A stretch of DNA of 64,000 bases from Kingella_B sp963529665 (GCA_963529665.1 CAUSAG010000002.1:95368-159367), one strand, 5' to 3'. Positions 42,020 to 51,232 are shown, counted from the stretch's first letter. Numbers and translations are program-made. Notes: generated by a model from the sequence alone, not told the origin.

Positions 42020-44155
42020 ATGACCCAAACCCTTCTGATTGAACTTTTAACCGAAGAGCTCCCCCCCAAAGCATTGAACAATCTGGGCAACCATTTTGCC
42101 CAATCCATTGCCGATGGCTTGGAAAAAGCGCAGCTGCTTGACGGCGCAGCGCAATTTACCGCCTATGCTTCGCCGCGTCGCTTGGCGGTTTCGGTGGCGA
42201 ATGTGAAAGCCGTGCAGGCGGAACAGCATATTGTGCGCAAAGGCGTTTCTGTGGCGGCGGGCACGAAAGATGGCGTGCCAACCAAGGCTTTGGAAGGCTT
42301 TGCCCGCTCTTGCGGCGTAGAAATTGGCAGCCTGAAAATCATTCACGATGGCAAGCAAGATGTGTACGCACACGAATTTACCCAAGTGGGTCAAACACTT
42401 GCGGCATTGCTGGGCGAGATTATCAACAACGCCATCAAAAAACTGCCCATTCCCAAAGTGATGCGCTGGGGCAGCAGCACGCACACATTTGTGCGCCCTG
42501 TGCACGGCTTGGTGGCGTTGCATGGCGCGGATGTCGTGCCTGTGAACGTGTTGGGTTTGGACAGCGGACGGCAAACTTTGGGGCACCGTTTCCTGTCGCA
42601 GGGCGCGATTATATTCGCACAAGCGGATGATTATGCGAAACAAATCGCCGAGCAGGGCAAAGTGATTGCTTCGTTTGCCGAACGTCGCGCCGCGATTAAA
42701 GCCGCGCTGGACAAGGTTTCAGGCAGCCTGAACGCCAGCGTTGCCGCCGATGACGCGCTGCTGGACGAAGTAACCGCGCTGGTGGAATACCCCGTTGTTT
42801 TGCAAGCGGAATTTGAAGCGCATTTTCTTGCTGTGCCGCAAGAATGCTTGATTTTGACCATGCAGCAAAACCAAAAATATTTCCCGCTGCTGGATAAAAA
42901 CGGCAAGCTGATGAACCGCTTTTTGCTGGTGTCCAATTTGCAAACCGCCGACCCTAGCCACATTATCCACGGCAACGAGCGCGTGCTGCGCGCGCGGTTG
43001 AGCGATGCGGAGTTTTTCTACAAGCAAGACCAAAAAACGACGCTGGAAAGTCGCCTGCCCAAGCTGGAACATGTTGTTTATCATAATAAAATCGGCAACC
43101 AAGCCCAGCGCATTGACCGCTTGCAAACCATCGCTGCGCACATCGCCGAGCAGCTGGGCGCAGACCGTGCCACCGCCGAACGCGCCGCACGCCTTGCCAA
43201 AGCCGATTTGGTTACCGAAATGGTGGGCGAATTCCCCGAGCTGCAAGGCACGATGGGCAAATATTATGCCGTGCTGGATGGTGAGCAGCCTGAAATCGCC
43301 GCTGCGATTGAGCAGCACTACCAGCCGCGTTTTGCCGGCGACAAGCTGCCCGAAAGCCCGATTGCCACCGCTGTGGCGCTGGCGGATAAGCTGGAAACAC
43401 TGGTGGGCATTTGGGGCATCGGGCTGATTCCCACGGGCGACAAAGACCCCTACGCGCTGCGCCGTGCGGCGTTGGGCGTGCTGCGGATGCTGATGAATAG
43501 TCCTTTGTCAATTCATGATTTATTACAAGTTACGTTTAATACTTTCAAGGATAGACCCGAAATACTGGAAGAAGAATTTATTAACAGTAAAACTGTACGC
43601 AGTCACTATCAAGCCATTAAAAAATATCAAGATTTATCGCCGAACACCGTTGCCGAAGTGGCGGATTTTATGCAAGCGCGTTTGGCGGTGCTGTTGCAAA
43701 ACGATTACGCGCAAGACACGGTGGCGGCGGTTTTGGCGCAGCGTCCCGACCGTTTGGATGATTTGGCGGATAAATTGCAAGCGGTTGAATCGTTTAAAAA
43801 ACTGCCCGAAGCCGCTGCGCTTGCCGCTGCCAACAAGCGCGTGCAAAATCTGTTGAAAAAAGCCGATGTCCAGCTGGGCGCGGTGCAGGAAAATCTGTTG
43901 CAGGAAGACGCGGAACGCGCTCTGTTCGCCGCCACGCAGGCCTTGCACCCCACCGTGCAAGCCGCGTTGGCGAAACACGATTTTCAGGCTGCTTTAACCG
44001 CGCTGGCGGCGGTAAAACCGCAAGTGGATGCGTTTTTTGATAATGTGATGGTGATGGCGGATGATGCAGCTGTGAAGCAGAACCGTTTGAATTTGTTGAA
44101 CGAATTGTCGCAACTGATGAATGCGGTGGCGGATATTTCGCTTTTGGGTGAATGA
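42020..44155 (+). CDS. glyS: Glycyl-tRNA synthetase beta subunit with an AT-rich insertion
   Basis: 711 residues from the ATG at 42020 (MTQTLLIELLTEELPPKAL); a start 11 codons earlier is unlikely. Family motifs include TPRRLAV-type ASPRRLAVSVANVKA, MRWGSSTHTFVRPVHGLVAL and IGLIPTGDKDPYALRRAALG. It is about 20 residues longer than typical (about 688). The extra residues fall at SIHDLLQVTFNTFKD to VRSHYQAIKKYQDLSP, coded by 43497-43640, which is distinctly AT-rich against a GC-rich gene. The subunit binds and charges tRNA-Gly with GlyQ. Confidence 0.95.
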   Translation: MTQTLLIELLTEELPPKALNNLGNHFAQSIADGLEKAQLLDGAAQFTAYASPRRLAVSVANVKAVQAEQHIVRKGVSVAAGTKDGVPTKALEGFARSCGVEIGSLKIIHDGKQDVYAHEFTQVGQTLAALLGEIINNAIKKLPIPKVMRWGSSTHTFVRPVHGLVALHGADVVPVNVLGLDSGRQTLGHRFLSQGAIIFAQADDYAKQIAEQGKVIASFAERRAAIKAALDKVSGSLNASVAADDALLDEVTALVEYPVVLQAEFEAHFLAVPQECLILTMQQNQKYFPLLDKNGKLMNRFLLVSNLQTADPSHIIHGNERVLRARLSDAEFFYKQDQKTTLESRLPKLEHVVYHNKIGNQAQRIDRLQTIAAHIAEQLGADRATAERAARLAKADLVTEMVGEFPELQGTMGKYYAVLDGEQPEIAAAIEQHYQPRFAGDKLPESPIATAVALADKLETLVGIWGIGLIPTGDKDPYALRRAALGVLRMLMNSPLSIHDLLQVTFNTFKDRPEILEEEFINSKTVRSHYQAIKKYQDLSPNTVAEVADFMQARLAVLLQNDYAQDTVAAVLAQRPDRLDDLADKLQAVESFKKLPEAAALAAANKRVQNLLKKADVQLGAVQENLLQEDAERALFAATQALHPTVQAALAKHDFQAALTALAAVKPQVDAFFDNVMVMADDAAVKQNRLNLLNELSQLMNAVADISLLGE

Positions 44156-44170
44156 TGCCCGCTCGGCAAC

Positions 44171-44262
44171 GTTTTCAGGCTGCCTCCATGCGCACCCACA
44201 AGGCAGCCTGAAACAAACACCCCCAAAGGCAGCCTGAAATCTCTTTTTTCAGGCTGCCTGTT
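44171..44262. terminator. Two successive inverted DUS pairs after glyS
   Basis: One pair at about 44171-44213 and a tighter one at 44225-44262 (AAAGGCAGCCTGAAA/TTTTTTCAGGCTGCC) followed by a T-rich stretch. The second is the better terminator. Confidence 0.6.
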
Positions 44263-44304
44263 TTTGTTTACAATCCAGCATTCGCAACCCAAGGCAGCCT
44301 GAAA

Positions 44305-44754
44305 ATGCACTACGACCACATCTCCTTCCACACCGAAGAGCCCGATTATCCCGCCCATCTGCCCGAGCGCAACGCCGCGCACCACATCGGCTTTTATTTT
44401 GCATGGGCAGTCTCACAAAATTTGCACAGTCCCGCCGTTGCCCGCCTGCCGCAGTTTCGCGACCTGCAAATCGGCTTAATTACGGGCGCAGAATTTGTGC
44501 TGGAACAGCTCAACGGCGGCATTGACGACGGCTGCTTCAACACCATCGGCAACCGCTTCACCCAGTTTTACTACGCCGACGAAGAAGAAGGCTACGGCGC
44601 GTTTCTTGCCGACTATTTCGCCACACTCGGCATCCAAGACCAAGCGCAGTTCTACCATACCCACGACACACCCGAAAACCAAGCCAAGCTCAACGCCATT
44701 TTTCAGGCTGCCTACGAAACATGGCTTGGTAGCCTGAAACAGCCAAATGCTTAA
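44305..44754 (+). CDS. Conserved small protein, possibly DUF7832-like
   Basis: 149 residues, acidic, starting MHYDHISFHTEEPDYPAHLP. AAHHIGFYFAWAVSQNL followed by ITGAEFVLEQLNGGIDDGCF is the type of sequence seen in a family of bacterial proteins tied to polymorphic-toxin loci; I hold the family name only tentatively. No signal peptide. A DUS (AAGGCAGCCTGAAA) abuts the ATG directly, and another is in frame as FQAAYE. Confidence 0.65.
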   Translation: MHYDHISFHTEEPDYPAHLPERNAAHHIGFYFAWAVSQNLHSPAVARLPQFRDLQIGLITGAEFVLEQLNGGIDDGCFNTIGNRFTQFYYADEEEGYGAFLADYFATLGIQDQAQFYHTHDTPENQAKLNAIFQAAYETWLGSLKQPNA

Positions 44755-44824
44755 CCCTTGCGCCCTGCCTGCCAAAGGCAGCCTGAAAATCCCCACCGCC
44801 ATCGCCATTGATAATCCGCCCACC

Positions 44825-45037
44825 ATGCCCAGCCCCATCCACTGCCCCCAATGCCACAGCACCAGCCATCGCCATATCCACGGCAACCACCACCAATGCA
44901 ACTACTGCGGCAGCACATTCATCATCCCCAACACGCCACCGCCTGAACCGCCGCCCACCAAGCTCAAAGACATCCTGATTTTTCTCGCCATCCTGCTCGC
45001 CGCCGCCTGTTTGCTAGAACTGATGGCGGCAGCCTGA
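44825..45037 (+). CDS. Small zinc-ribbon membrane protein
   Basis: 70 residues from the ATG at 44825: CPQCHSTSHRHIHGNHHQC then NYCGSTF (a four-cysteine ribbon), a proline-rich hinge PNTPPPEPPPTKLKD, and one transmembrane helix ILIFLAILLAAACLLEL. A longer frame upstream starts in a DUS and is less likely. Function unknown. Confidence 0.65.
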   Translation: MPSPIHCPQCHSTSHRHIHGNHHQCNYCGSTFIIPNTPPPEPPPTKLKDILIFLAILLAAACLLELMAAA

Positions 45038-45103
45038 AAGCCGAAGGCTGCAACGAAATTAAAACGCATTCCCCTTTTTTCAACCTACATTCAAACCAAT
45101 CCC

Positions 45104-45670
45104 ATGAACCTCATCATCCTAGACCGAGACGGCGTGATTAACCACGACAGCGACCAATTCATCAAAAGCCCCGAAGAATGGCAACCTATAGACGGCAGCC
45201 TAGACGCCATCGCATTCTTAACCCAAGCAGGCTACACCCTAGCCGTCGCCACCAACCAATCGGGCATCGCCCGCGGCTATTTCAACGTGCAAACGCTCAA
45301 CGAAATGCACGCCAAAATGCACAAACTCGTGCGCCAAGCAGGTGGCGAAATCAGCGGCGTATGGTTCTGCTCGCACACCGCCGATAGCAACTGCGACTGC
45401 CGCAAGCCCAAAGACGGCATGATTTTAGACATCCTAGACCGCTTCCAAGCCCAAGCCAGCGAAACCTATCTCGTTGGCGACAGCCTGCGCGACTTGCAAG
45501 CCATCGCCAGCGCAGGCGGCAAGCCCATACTCGTGCGTACGGGCAAAGGCATGAAAACATTAGCCAAAGAAAGCGAACACCTGCCGCAAGGCACGCAAAT
45601 TTTTGACAGCCTATTAGACTTCGCCGTGCAACTCGTTCGCCCCAATCAGCCCAGCCCCAGCGCATCATGA
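45104..45670 (+). CDS. gmhB: D-glycero-beta-D-manno-heptose-1,7-bisphosphate 7-phosphatase
   Basis: A 188-residue HAD phosphatase in ADP-heptose synthesis for the LPS inner core. Motif I is LIILDRDGVINHDSD, motif II VATNQSGIARGYF, the zinc loop CSHTADSNCDCRKPKDGM, and motif IV YLVGDSLRDLQA. Length fits GmhB. It overlaps the following glycosyltransferase start by ATGA, giving a small LPS operon. Confidence 0.93.
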   Translation: MNLIILDRDGVINHDSDQFIKSPEEWQPIDGSLDAIAFLTQAGYTLAVATNQSGIARGYFNVQTLNEMHAKMHKLVRQAGGEISGVWFCSHTADSNCDCRKPKDGMILDILDRFQAQASETYLVGDSLRDLQAIASAGGKPILVRTGKGMKTLAKESEHLPQGTQIFDSLLDFAVQLVRPNQPSPSAS

Positions 45671-46654
45671 AGCCCCAATTGTCCATTATCATCCCCTGCT
45701 ACAACGTGCAAGACTATGTTCACGCCGCGTTGCAATCCATTTTAGACAACACGCAGCCTGAAAACCACCCGCGCCTAGAACTCATCATCATCATCAATGA
45801 CGGCGCAACCGACCAAACCCCAGCCATCATCGCCCAATTTGCCCAGCGCATCCCCATCGCCGCCCCGCGTTATCCACCAAGCCAACGCAGGCTTATCCGC
45901 CGCCCGCAACGCAGGCATCGCCCAAGCGCAAGGCGAATATTATTTATTTTTAGACAGCGACGACATCCTGCACCACCGCGCGATAGACAAAATATTAGAC
46001 AACTTGTCGCAACACCAGCCCGATATTTTAGAATTTGATGCCACCGTGTTTTACGGCGAGCAAAACTGGGCAGCGCAAACCCTGTACCACGCCTATTTTG
46101 CCGACATCGCCAACATTGCCGCGCAAGGGCAGCCTGAAACGCAAAACATCCAACGCGCCTTTGCCGAAAACCGCTGGTACGCATGGTCGCGCGTGTATCA
46201 CCGCAAACTGTTTGCCCATCAACAATTTGAAGTGGGCAAATTGTTTGAAGATTTTATGACCGTGCCCTATCTCTATTTCGCCGCCGAACGCATTTTCAGG
46301 CTGCCTGAAAGCCTGCTCGGCTATCGCCAAAACGCCACCAGCATCACCGCCAACGTCTCGCATCGCCACCTTGCCGATATTTTCTACGGCTTGCAAAAAG
46401 CCATCGCCGCCGAAGCGCAGTATCCCAACCATTTGGCGGAATTGCATATTTTGCAGCTGAAAACATGGCGGCTGATTGTTGCCTATTCGGTGAAGCAATT
46501 TTTGCGCACGCGCGATGCGGCGTATTTAGCCAATGTGTCCAAATTTCGCGCCCAGTTGCCCGCGCCGCAGAAAAACTGGGGCTGGCAGTTGGGCTATTTT
46601 GGCGACGTGGTTGGCAAACGATTGTGGGCGAAAATCATCCATAAGGCAGCCTGA
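45667..46654 (+). pseudogene. GT2 glycosyltransferase, frameshifted
   Basis: Starts MKPQLSIIIPCYNVQDYVHA with INDGATDQTP, a standard GT2 N-terminus. It loses frame at a run of four C (45863-45866); with three C it continues RVIHQANAGLSAARNAGIAQ, YYLFLDSDDILHH (DXD motif) and on to KRLWAKIIHKAA. A full product would be about 328 residues, probably transferring a sugar to LPS. One extra base is either a true inactivating or phase event or a sequence error. Coupled to gmhB. A compact DUS palindrome lies in frame (IFRLPES). Confidence 0.75.
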
Positions 46655-46665
46655 AAGCCCAAGCC

Positions 46666-46926
46666 ATGACCACCATCTGCTACCCCGATTGGTACAACCC
46701 TGACCAAGAATACGAATACCAAGCCAAAGGACGGCTGGTACTGGATTGCATCATCAACCAGCAAACCCACACTTTCACGTTTTACGACCCCGTGCGCCTG
46801 CAACAAGACATCGCCGCCGGGCTAGAACGAAATAGCCCGTTTTACGAAGCCAACCTAGTCGTCCTGCCCAGCGTAACCCACGCCAATATAGAACACTTTC
46901 TCCAACAGCACTTTCAGGCAGCCTGA
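46666..46926 (+). CDS. Small protein of unknown function
   Basis: 86 residues, MTTICYPDWYNPDQEYEYQA to IEHFLQQHFQAA, ending inside a DUS (FQAA plus stop). Aromatic and acidic, no signal peptide or membrane helix. It follows the GT2 remnant by 11 bp. No family recognised. Confidence 0.55.
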   Translation: MTTICYPDWYNPDQEYEYQAKGRLVLDCIINQQTHTFTFYDPVRLQQDIAAGLERNSPFYEANLVVLPSVTHANIEHFLQQHFQAA

Positions 46927-46949
46927 AACCCAGCCCAACCCAGCCCGCC

Positions 46950-47465
46950 ATGTCCCAACGCCCCCTCCCTCATTGGCACAGCCCCGAACACGTCCGTCAA
47001 ATCCTGCTCGCCCTGCCCGAAAAAAAGCGCAACCGCGCCCTATACCAACTCATTGACCAGTTTGACTACAACTACCACCACGAACCATGCGCCACCCCCG
47101 TGCAGCTCGCCACCCTGCGTCTGCTGTGGCACGATCCCCGTTTCCAAACGCTAGAAAACCTCAAACACTGGCTGTACAACGTACTTTGCAGCGACCCCGC
47201 ACACTGGCTCACCCTGCAAACCGACATCCTGCAACTGATGGACACCCTCCATCCCGAAACCTGCCGCACCTACGGCGACTTCGGCGGTATGCACCAACCC
47301 GCTGACATCCTGCAAGCCTTTGTCGCGCAACTGTTCGCCCGCGCCACTCCCGCCGCGCTCGGCATGGCGTGGGACTGCCTATATTGGAACGCCGAATTGC
47401 GCCAACTGCGCCCCGATTGGGCACAATGGCTGAACAACCAAATCGTCCACAGCAAAAACCAATAG
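46950..47465 (+). CDS. Protein of unknown function
   Basis: 171 residues, MSQRPLPHWHSPEHVRQILL to LNNQIVHSKNQ, mostly helical with many Trp/His/Gln and no signal peptide. It follows the 86-residue gene by 23 bp and the two may be co-transcribed. Typical codon use for the window; no family recognised. Confidence 0.6.
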   Translation: MSQRPLPHWHSPEHVRQILLALPEKKRNRALYQLIDQFDYNYHHEPCATPVQLATLRLLWHDPRFQTLENLKHWLYNVLCSDPAHWLTLQTDILQLMDTLHPETCRTYGDFGGMHQPADILQAFVAQLFARATPAALGMAWDCLYWNAELRQLRPDWAQWLNNQIVHSKNQ

Positions 47466-47797
47466 GCAGCCTGAAAGCAAGTTTACGAGCTTCTGCGAAG
47501 CTAAAACCACTCATCACCAGCACCATGCCCGTTTCAGGCTGCCCATCACCTTATTTTTGCCCGCGCAGGCGTTTCGCCGCCTACCACGAGCAGGGGCAAG
47601 CCCCTGCACCCCACCCAACATCAACCATTACTGCCCATTTTCAGGCTGCCCAAAATGCAACCACCCCAAGGCAGCGAGTAGAGTGTGTAGCTCTGCCACG
47701 CACCATTTAAAACCTTTACACCCAGAGGCAGCCTGAAACCCAATCCAACCCAATAAGCAGCCTGAAACCCATCCCACCCCAAGAAACCCCACCCACC
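47466..47797. other. Intergenic region with DUS and a GC hairpin
   Basis: Contains at least five DUS or DUS-like sites, a perfect 8-bp GC hairpin GCAGGGGCAAGCCCCTGC-type at 47590-47607, and a GTAGAGTGTGTAGC element related to the GTGTGTGC palindromes near the Rhs modules. No gene seen. Confidence 0.65.
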
Positions 47798-48610
47798 ATG
47801 ACCACCTATCTCATCCTATCCCACCGCCCCATCCCCCACATCGCCGCCCACGCCGCCCGCCATCCGCAAGCGCATTACTACATCCACCACGACGCCAAAT
47901 CCCCCAGTCTAACAGGCAGTCTCACCACCCTGCCCAACGTCCACCTAATCAGCCACCGCATCCGCGTCAATTGGGGCGGCTTCACCATGATAGAAGCCAC
48001 CCTTGCCCTCATCCAAGCCGCGCTCGCCAACCCCGCCACGCGCCATTACCACCTAATCAGCGGCGACTGCGCCATGCTGCAAAGCCCCGCCGCCCTAGCC
48101 GCCCAATGCCAAACGCAACCTGAAAATACTCTATGGCTGCAAAGCCAGCCCAGCCCCCACCTGCGCTACCGCACCCGCTTCAACGCCCCGCACGCCGACA
48201 CCGCATGGCAACGCAGCCTGCTGGGCAAAATCCTCACCCGCAGCCTGAAAATCGCCGACCGCATCATCCCCAGCCGCCAAATCTGCCTAGCAGGCAGCCA
48301 ATGGTTTTCCGCCAACCGCGCCGCGCTCAAATTACTGTTTGACCACAGCCTAGGCGACAACGCCGCATGGTTTGAAAAAAAACTTGTTCCCGACGAACAC
48401 TTTTTCCAACACATCGCCCACCAACTTGCAGGCAGCCTGAACCACATCAACGACCACCGCCGCTTTATCCGCTTCGCCCAAGACGCCAACCACCCCGACC
48501 AACTCTCGCTAGACGACCTTTGGGCAGCGCAAAAAAGCGGCGCATGGTTCGCCAGAAAAGTCTCCGCCGAAAACCAAATGCGCTGGCTGGAATACGAGCA
48601 AGATGTATAA
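47798..48610 (+). CDS. Beta-1,6-N-acetylglucosaminyltransferase-like protein (GT14/Branch family)
   Basis: 270 residues starting MTTYLILSHRPIPHIAAHAA. Motifs of the core-2/I-branching family in bacteria are YYIHHDAKS, HRIRVNWGGFTMIEATLALI, HYHLISGDCAML, SQWFSANRAALKLLF and LVPDEHFFQHIA. Bacterial members add a GlcNAc or other hexose to LPS or capsule. It stands between small unknown genes and a GT2 gene. Confidence 0.82.
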   Translation: MTTYLILSHRPIPHIAAHAARHPQAHYYIHHDAKSPSLTGSLTTLPNVHLISHRIRVNWGGFTMIEATLALIQAALANPATRHYHLISGDCAMLQSPAALAAQCQTQPENTLWLQSQPSPHLRYRTRFNAPHADTAWQRSLLGKILTRSLKIADRIIPSRQICLAGSQWFSANRAALKLLFDHSLGDNAAWFEKKLVPDEHFFQHIAHQLAGSLNHINDHRRFIRFAQDANHPDQLSLDDLWAAQKSGAWFARKVSAENQMRWLEYEQDV

Positions 48611-48631
48611 CCGCGCCACGCCAATCGGCAG

Positions 48632-48666
48632 CCTGAAACACCTGTTCACTCGTTTTCAGGCTGCCT
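48632..48666. terminator. Inverted DUS pair
   Basis: GGCAGCCTGAAAC and GTTTTCAGGCTGCC with a ~10-nt loop shortly after the GT14-like gene. Confidence 0.55.
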
Positions 48667-48869
48667 TAGCGGTAAAATCCACAGGCAAAAGCAGTCGCCC
48701 ATTCCCACCCATAGAAAGGCACAACCATGTTCCATCTCAACCCCCAATCCCGTTTCGCCTAATTTATCGACGACTTCGGGCAGCCTGACCCCCCTACGGA
48801 ACACCCTGCCCACCGTCCTACAAACGTTTCAGACTGCCACACCCCAATCCACAACAACAAATAGCCCCC

Positions 48870-49676
48870 ATGCAATTCACCGCCCTGCTCTCCCTCTACG
48901 CCAAAGAACACCCCGACCACCTGCGCCAAAGCCTCACCAGCCTCGCCGCGCAAACCCAGCCCGCCGCCGAAGTGCTGATTGTGCTGGATGGCGCGATTAC
49001 CCCCGCGCTGGAAGCCGTGCTCGCCGAATTTGCCACACAACTGCCGCTCAACATCATCCCATTGCCTGAAAATGTCGGGCTAGGGCGCGCGCTCAACCAC
49101 GGCTTGCAACACGCGCGGCACGAATGGATTTTCCGTATGGACACCGACGACATCGCCGCCCCCACGCGCTTTGCCGAGCAATGCGCCTATCTCGCCGCCC
49201 ATCCACACATCGCCCTACTCGGCGGACAAATCGCCGAATTCGCCGACCACCCCACCCAAAGCCACGCCAGCCGCCGCGTGCCGCTCACGCAACCTGAAAT
49301 CATCGCCTACGCCAAACAGCGCAACCCCTTCAACCACATGACCGTCGCCTACACCAAAAGCGCCGTGCAACAAGCAGGCGGCTACCAACACCACCTTTAT
49401 ATGGAAGACTACAACCTATGGCTGCGGATGCTGGCGCAAGGCACGCCCGCCGCCAACCTGCCGCAAACGCTGGTGCACGCCCGCGCAGGCAACGCCATGC
49501 TGCAACGGCGGCGCGGCTGGGCATACATCCGCAGCGAATGGCAACTGATGCGCCTGAAACACCAACTGCGCTTTCAGGCTGCCCTGCCCGCCCTTGCCAC
49601 CTTCCTGCTGCGCAGCCTGCCACGCCTACTGCCCGCCGCCCTACTCGGCAAACTCTACGCCGCCCTGCGCCGATAA
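48870..49676 (+). CDS. GT2 family glycosyltransferase
   Basis: 268 residues: TALLSLYAKEHPDHLRQSLT, IVLDGAITPALEAVL, the nucleotide-sugar aspartates in IFRMDTDDIAAPTRFAEQ, and NHMTVAYTKSAV with YMEDYNLWLRMLAQG. The C-terminus is hydrophobic and basic, probably membrane-associated. It is likely a LPS or O-chain sugar transferase. A DUS is in frame as RFQAALPAL. Confidence 0.88.
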   Translation: MQFTALLSLYAKEHPDHLRQSLTSLAAQTQPAAEVLIVLDGAITPALEAVLAEFATQLPLNIIPLPENVGLGRALNHGLQHARHEWIFRMDTDDIAAPTRFAEQCAYLAAHPHIALLGGQIAEFADHPTQSHASRRVPLTQPEIIAYAKQRNPFNHMTVAYTKSAVQQAGGYQHHLYMEDYNLWLRMLAQGTPAANLPQTLVHARAGNAMLQRRRGWAYIRSEWQLMRLKHQLRFQAALPALATFLLRSLPRLLPAALLGKLYAALRR

Positions 49677-49790
49677 GCGCGCCAAAGGCAGCCTGAAAGC
49701 GTTATGCCAAGTTTGTAGTTCAAGCATTGATGCCCGAAACTTCGCAAACAAATTTGTCGGGCATAAATGCCACGACCTACGGCGCAAATC

Positions 49791-49872
49791 CATTTTCAGG
49801 CTGCCTATATAGAAATCCCCAAAAAGGCAGCCTGAAAACCAAAAAACCGCTTGGCTGCACACCAAACGGTTC
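49791..49872. terminator. DUS pair and second hairpin closing two convergent units
   Basis: An inverted DUS pair (49791-49838) is followed by the stem AACCGCTTGG/CCAAACGGTT (49845-49871). It lies between the GT2 gene (plus) and the PepSY gene (minus). The second stem is a relative of the terminators at 27715 and 55006 but lacks a T-run on the plus strand. Confidence 0.5.
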
Positions 49873-49900
49873 TACAAAACATCCCCACTTTCAGCCCCCA

Positions 49901-50308
49901 TCAATCCCCATCCAACCAAGCCTTGCCACTCATCGCATCCACATTCACCTCATACTTGCGCCCGCCGCTCAAAATCTCAAATTCATAGCGGCTGCCGCGT
50001 TTGCCCATCTCAAAATCCGCTTCCACAATAATCCCGCCATGAGTAATGCCAAACGCCGCCTGCGCCGCTTGCACCGCCGTGATATTGCTTTGCCCCGCCA
50101 GCTTGGGCAAATAATTCGCCCCAGCCGCCGCCGTAATCCCCAGCAGCAACAGCACAGCCCCGCCTTTGAGCGCCATTTTGCGCGTTGGCTTAAATGCCTT
50201 GATTTTTCGCGCCAACCACAGCGCCGCAGCCTTGCTCCACCCTGCCGATTTTTGCGCGGCATGGTGCAGCTTTTCCTTCGCATTCGGGTCTAATTGAATC
50301 TGAATCAT
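49901..50308 (-). CDS. PepSY-domain membrane protein
   Basis: 135 residues from the ATG at 50308 (MIQIQLDPNAKEKLHHAAQK). One transmembrane helix ALKGGAVLLLLGITAAAGAN follows a basic stretch. A PepSY-like domain comes next: NITAVQAAQAAFGITHGGII, then SRYEFEILSGGRKYEVNVDAMSGKA. PepSY proteins are thought to modulate proteases or bind metals or peptides at the envelope. Paired with another PepSY gene 120 bp away on the same strand. Confidence 0.78.
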   Translation of the reverse strand: MIQIQLDPNAKEKLHHAAQKSAGWSKAAALWLARKIKAFKPTRKMALKGGAVLLLLGITAAAGANYLPKLAGQSNITAVQAAQAAFGITHGGIIVEADFEMGKRGSRYEFEILSGGRKYEVNVDAMSGKAWLDGD

Positions 50309-50428
50309 GAATAATCCTTTCGCATCAACAATCAAATGGGCAAATAAAAAGAGCGGCGAGCGCAGCGCAACCATTTATCCCGTATCGCACCGCGCCAGCA
50401 CCGCCCCATTCAGGCAGCCTGAAAACGC

Positions 50429-50743
50429 TTAATCATCCAAGCGGCTAGACATCACCGCGCCTGTTTTAGCGTTCACTTCAACTTCATATTCTTGCCCGTT
50501 TGGCAAGCGCACTTCCACATCAAAATGGTCTGGCTTGGTGCGGCTGTGGTCAAATTCCACATCCGTTGCCTGCCCGCCGCCCACTTTTGCCACCGCAATT
50601 TGCGCGGCTTTTTCATGCGAAATATAGCTAGAACGGTTTTTCTCGTAGTGCAAATAATCGCCATCTGCCAAAGCAGGCGCAGAAACAGCGGCAAAGGCAG
50701 CAGCAAAAAGAACAGCGGTGGTTTTTTGAACATTCAATTTCAT
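50429..50743 (-). CDS. Exported PepSY-domain protein
   Basis: 104 residues from the ATG at 50743. The signal peptide MKLNVQKTTAVLFAAAFAAV ends at APALA-DGDY. The mature domain is a single PepSY unit: ISHEKAAQIAVAKVGGGQAT, then FDVEVRLPNGQEYEVEVNAK and TGAVM. Probably periplasmic. Upstream of the membrane-anchored PepSY gene, likely one operon though separated by a DUS. Confidence 0.82.
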   Translation of the reverse strand: MKLNVQKTTAVLFAAAFAAVSAPALADGDYLHYEKNRSSYISHEKAAQIAVAKVGGGQATDVEFDHSRTKPDHFDVEVRLPNGQEYEVEVNAKTGAVMSSRLDD

Positions 50744-50878
50744 GGTGTTTACTCCTAAGTGGTTAAAAAAACGTGTCTTGCTTGACAACGGTGCGCAGTA
50801 TAGAGAACGAAAATTAGGAGATAATTAGGATTGTGTTAAAATTCGTAAGCAAGATTTACGCTTGAAGGCAGCCTGAAA

Positions 50879-51232
50879 ATGAAACTTCCCTTTATCTCAG
50901 CTTTATTCGCCCTAGCCGCCTGCGCTCCCGCACCCCATATCGTCCGCATCCAACCGCAAAACGGCTGGCTCACGCTCAATCTCGCCACGGCAAACCGTGC
51001 CGACTGCGGCAGCATCCACATCGGCGCAGAACGCATCGTTTACACCATCGCCTGCCCACAAGGCGGCAAAGCCAATTTGCCGCGCCAAAGCGTGCGCTTG
51101 GATTGGCAGGCAGGGGAGCTTGTCGCCAGCCATGCCGCCAACCGCAAACCGTTGTTCCGTGTCCAATGCAGCCAAGCGCAGTTTAACCAAATCACCGCAT
51201 GGCAAAACGCCACACCCTCCCCAAAACCATGA
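50879..51232 (+). CDS. Small lipoprotein of unknown function
   Basis: 117 residues with signal MKLPFISALFALAAC; the lipobox LAAC makes it a lipoprotein. The mature part has three further cysteines, two of which (DCGS and ACPQ) could form a disulfide. A DUS abuts the start codon. The stop overlaps the next gene start as ATGA, so it is coupled to the sugar transferase. Confidence 0.7.
   Translation: MKLPFISALFALAACAPAPHIVRIQPQNGWLTLNLATANRADCGSIHIGAERIVYTIACPQGGKANLPRQSVRLDWQAGELVASHAANRKPLFRVQCSQAQFNQITAWQNATPSPKP

Noticed and set aside
48727..48864. A possible small gene MFHLNPQSRFA with an in-frame TAA followed by FIDDFGQPDPP
   Set aside because: Only 46 codons, interrupted at codon 12, running into a DUS-like sequence, with no recognisable family; too weak to list as a gene or pseudogene.
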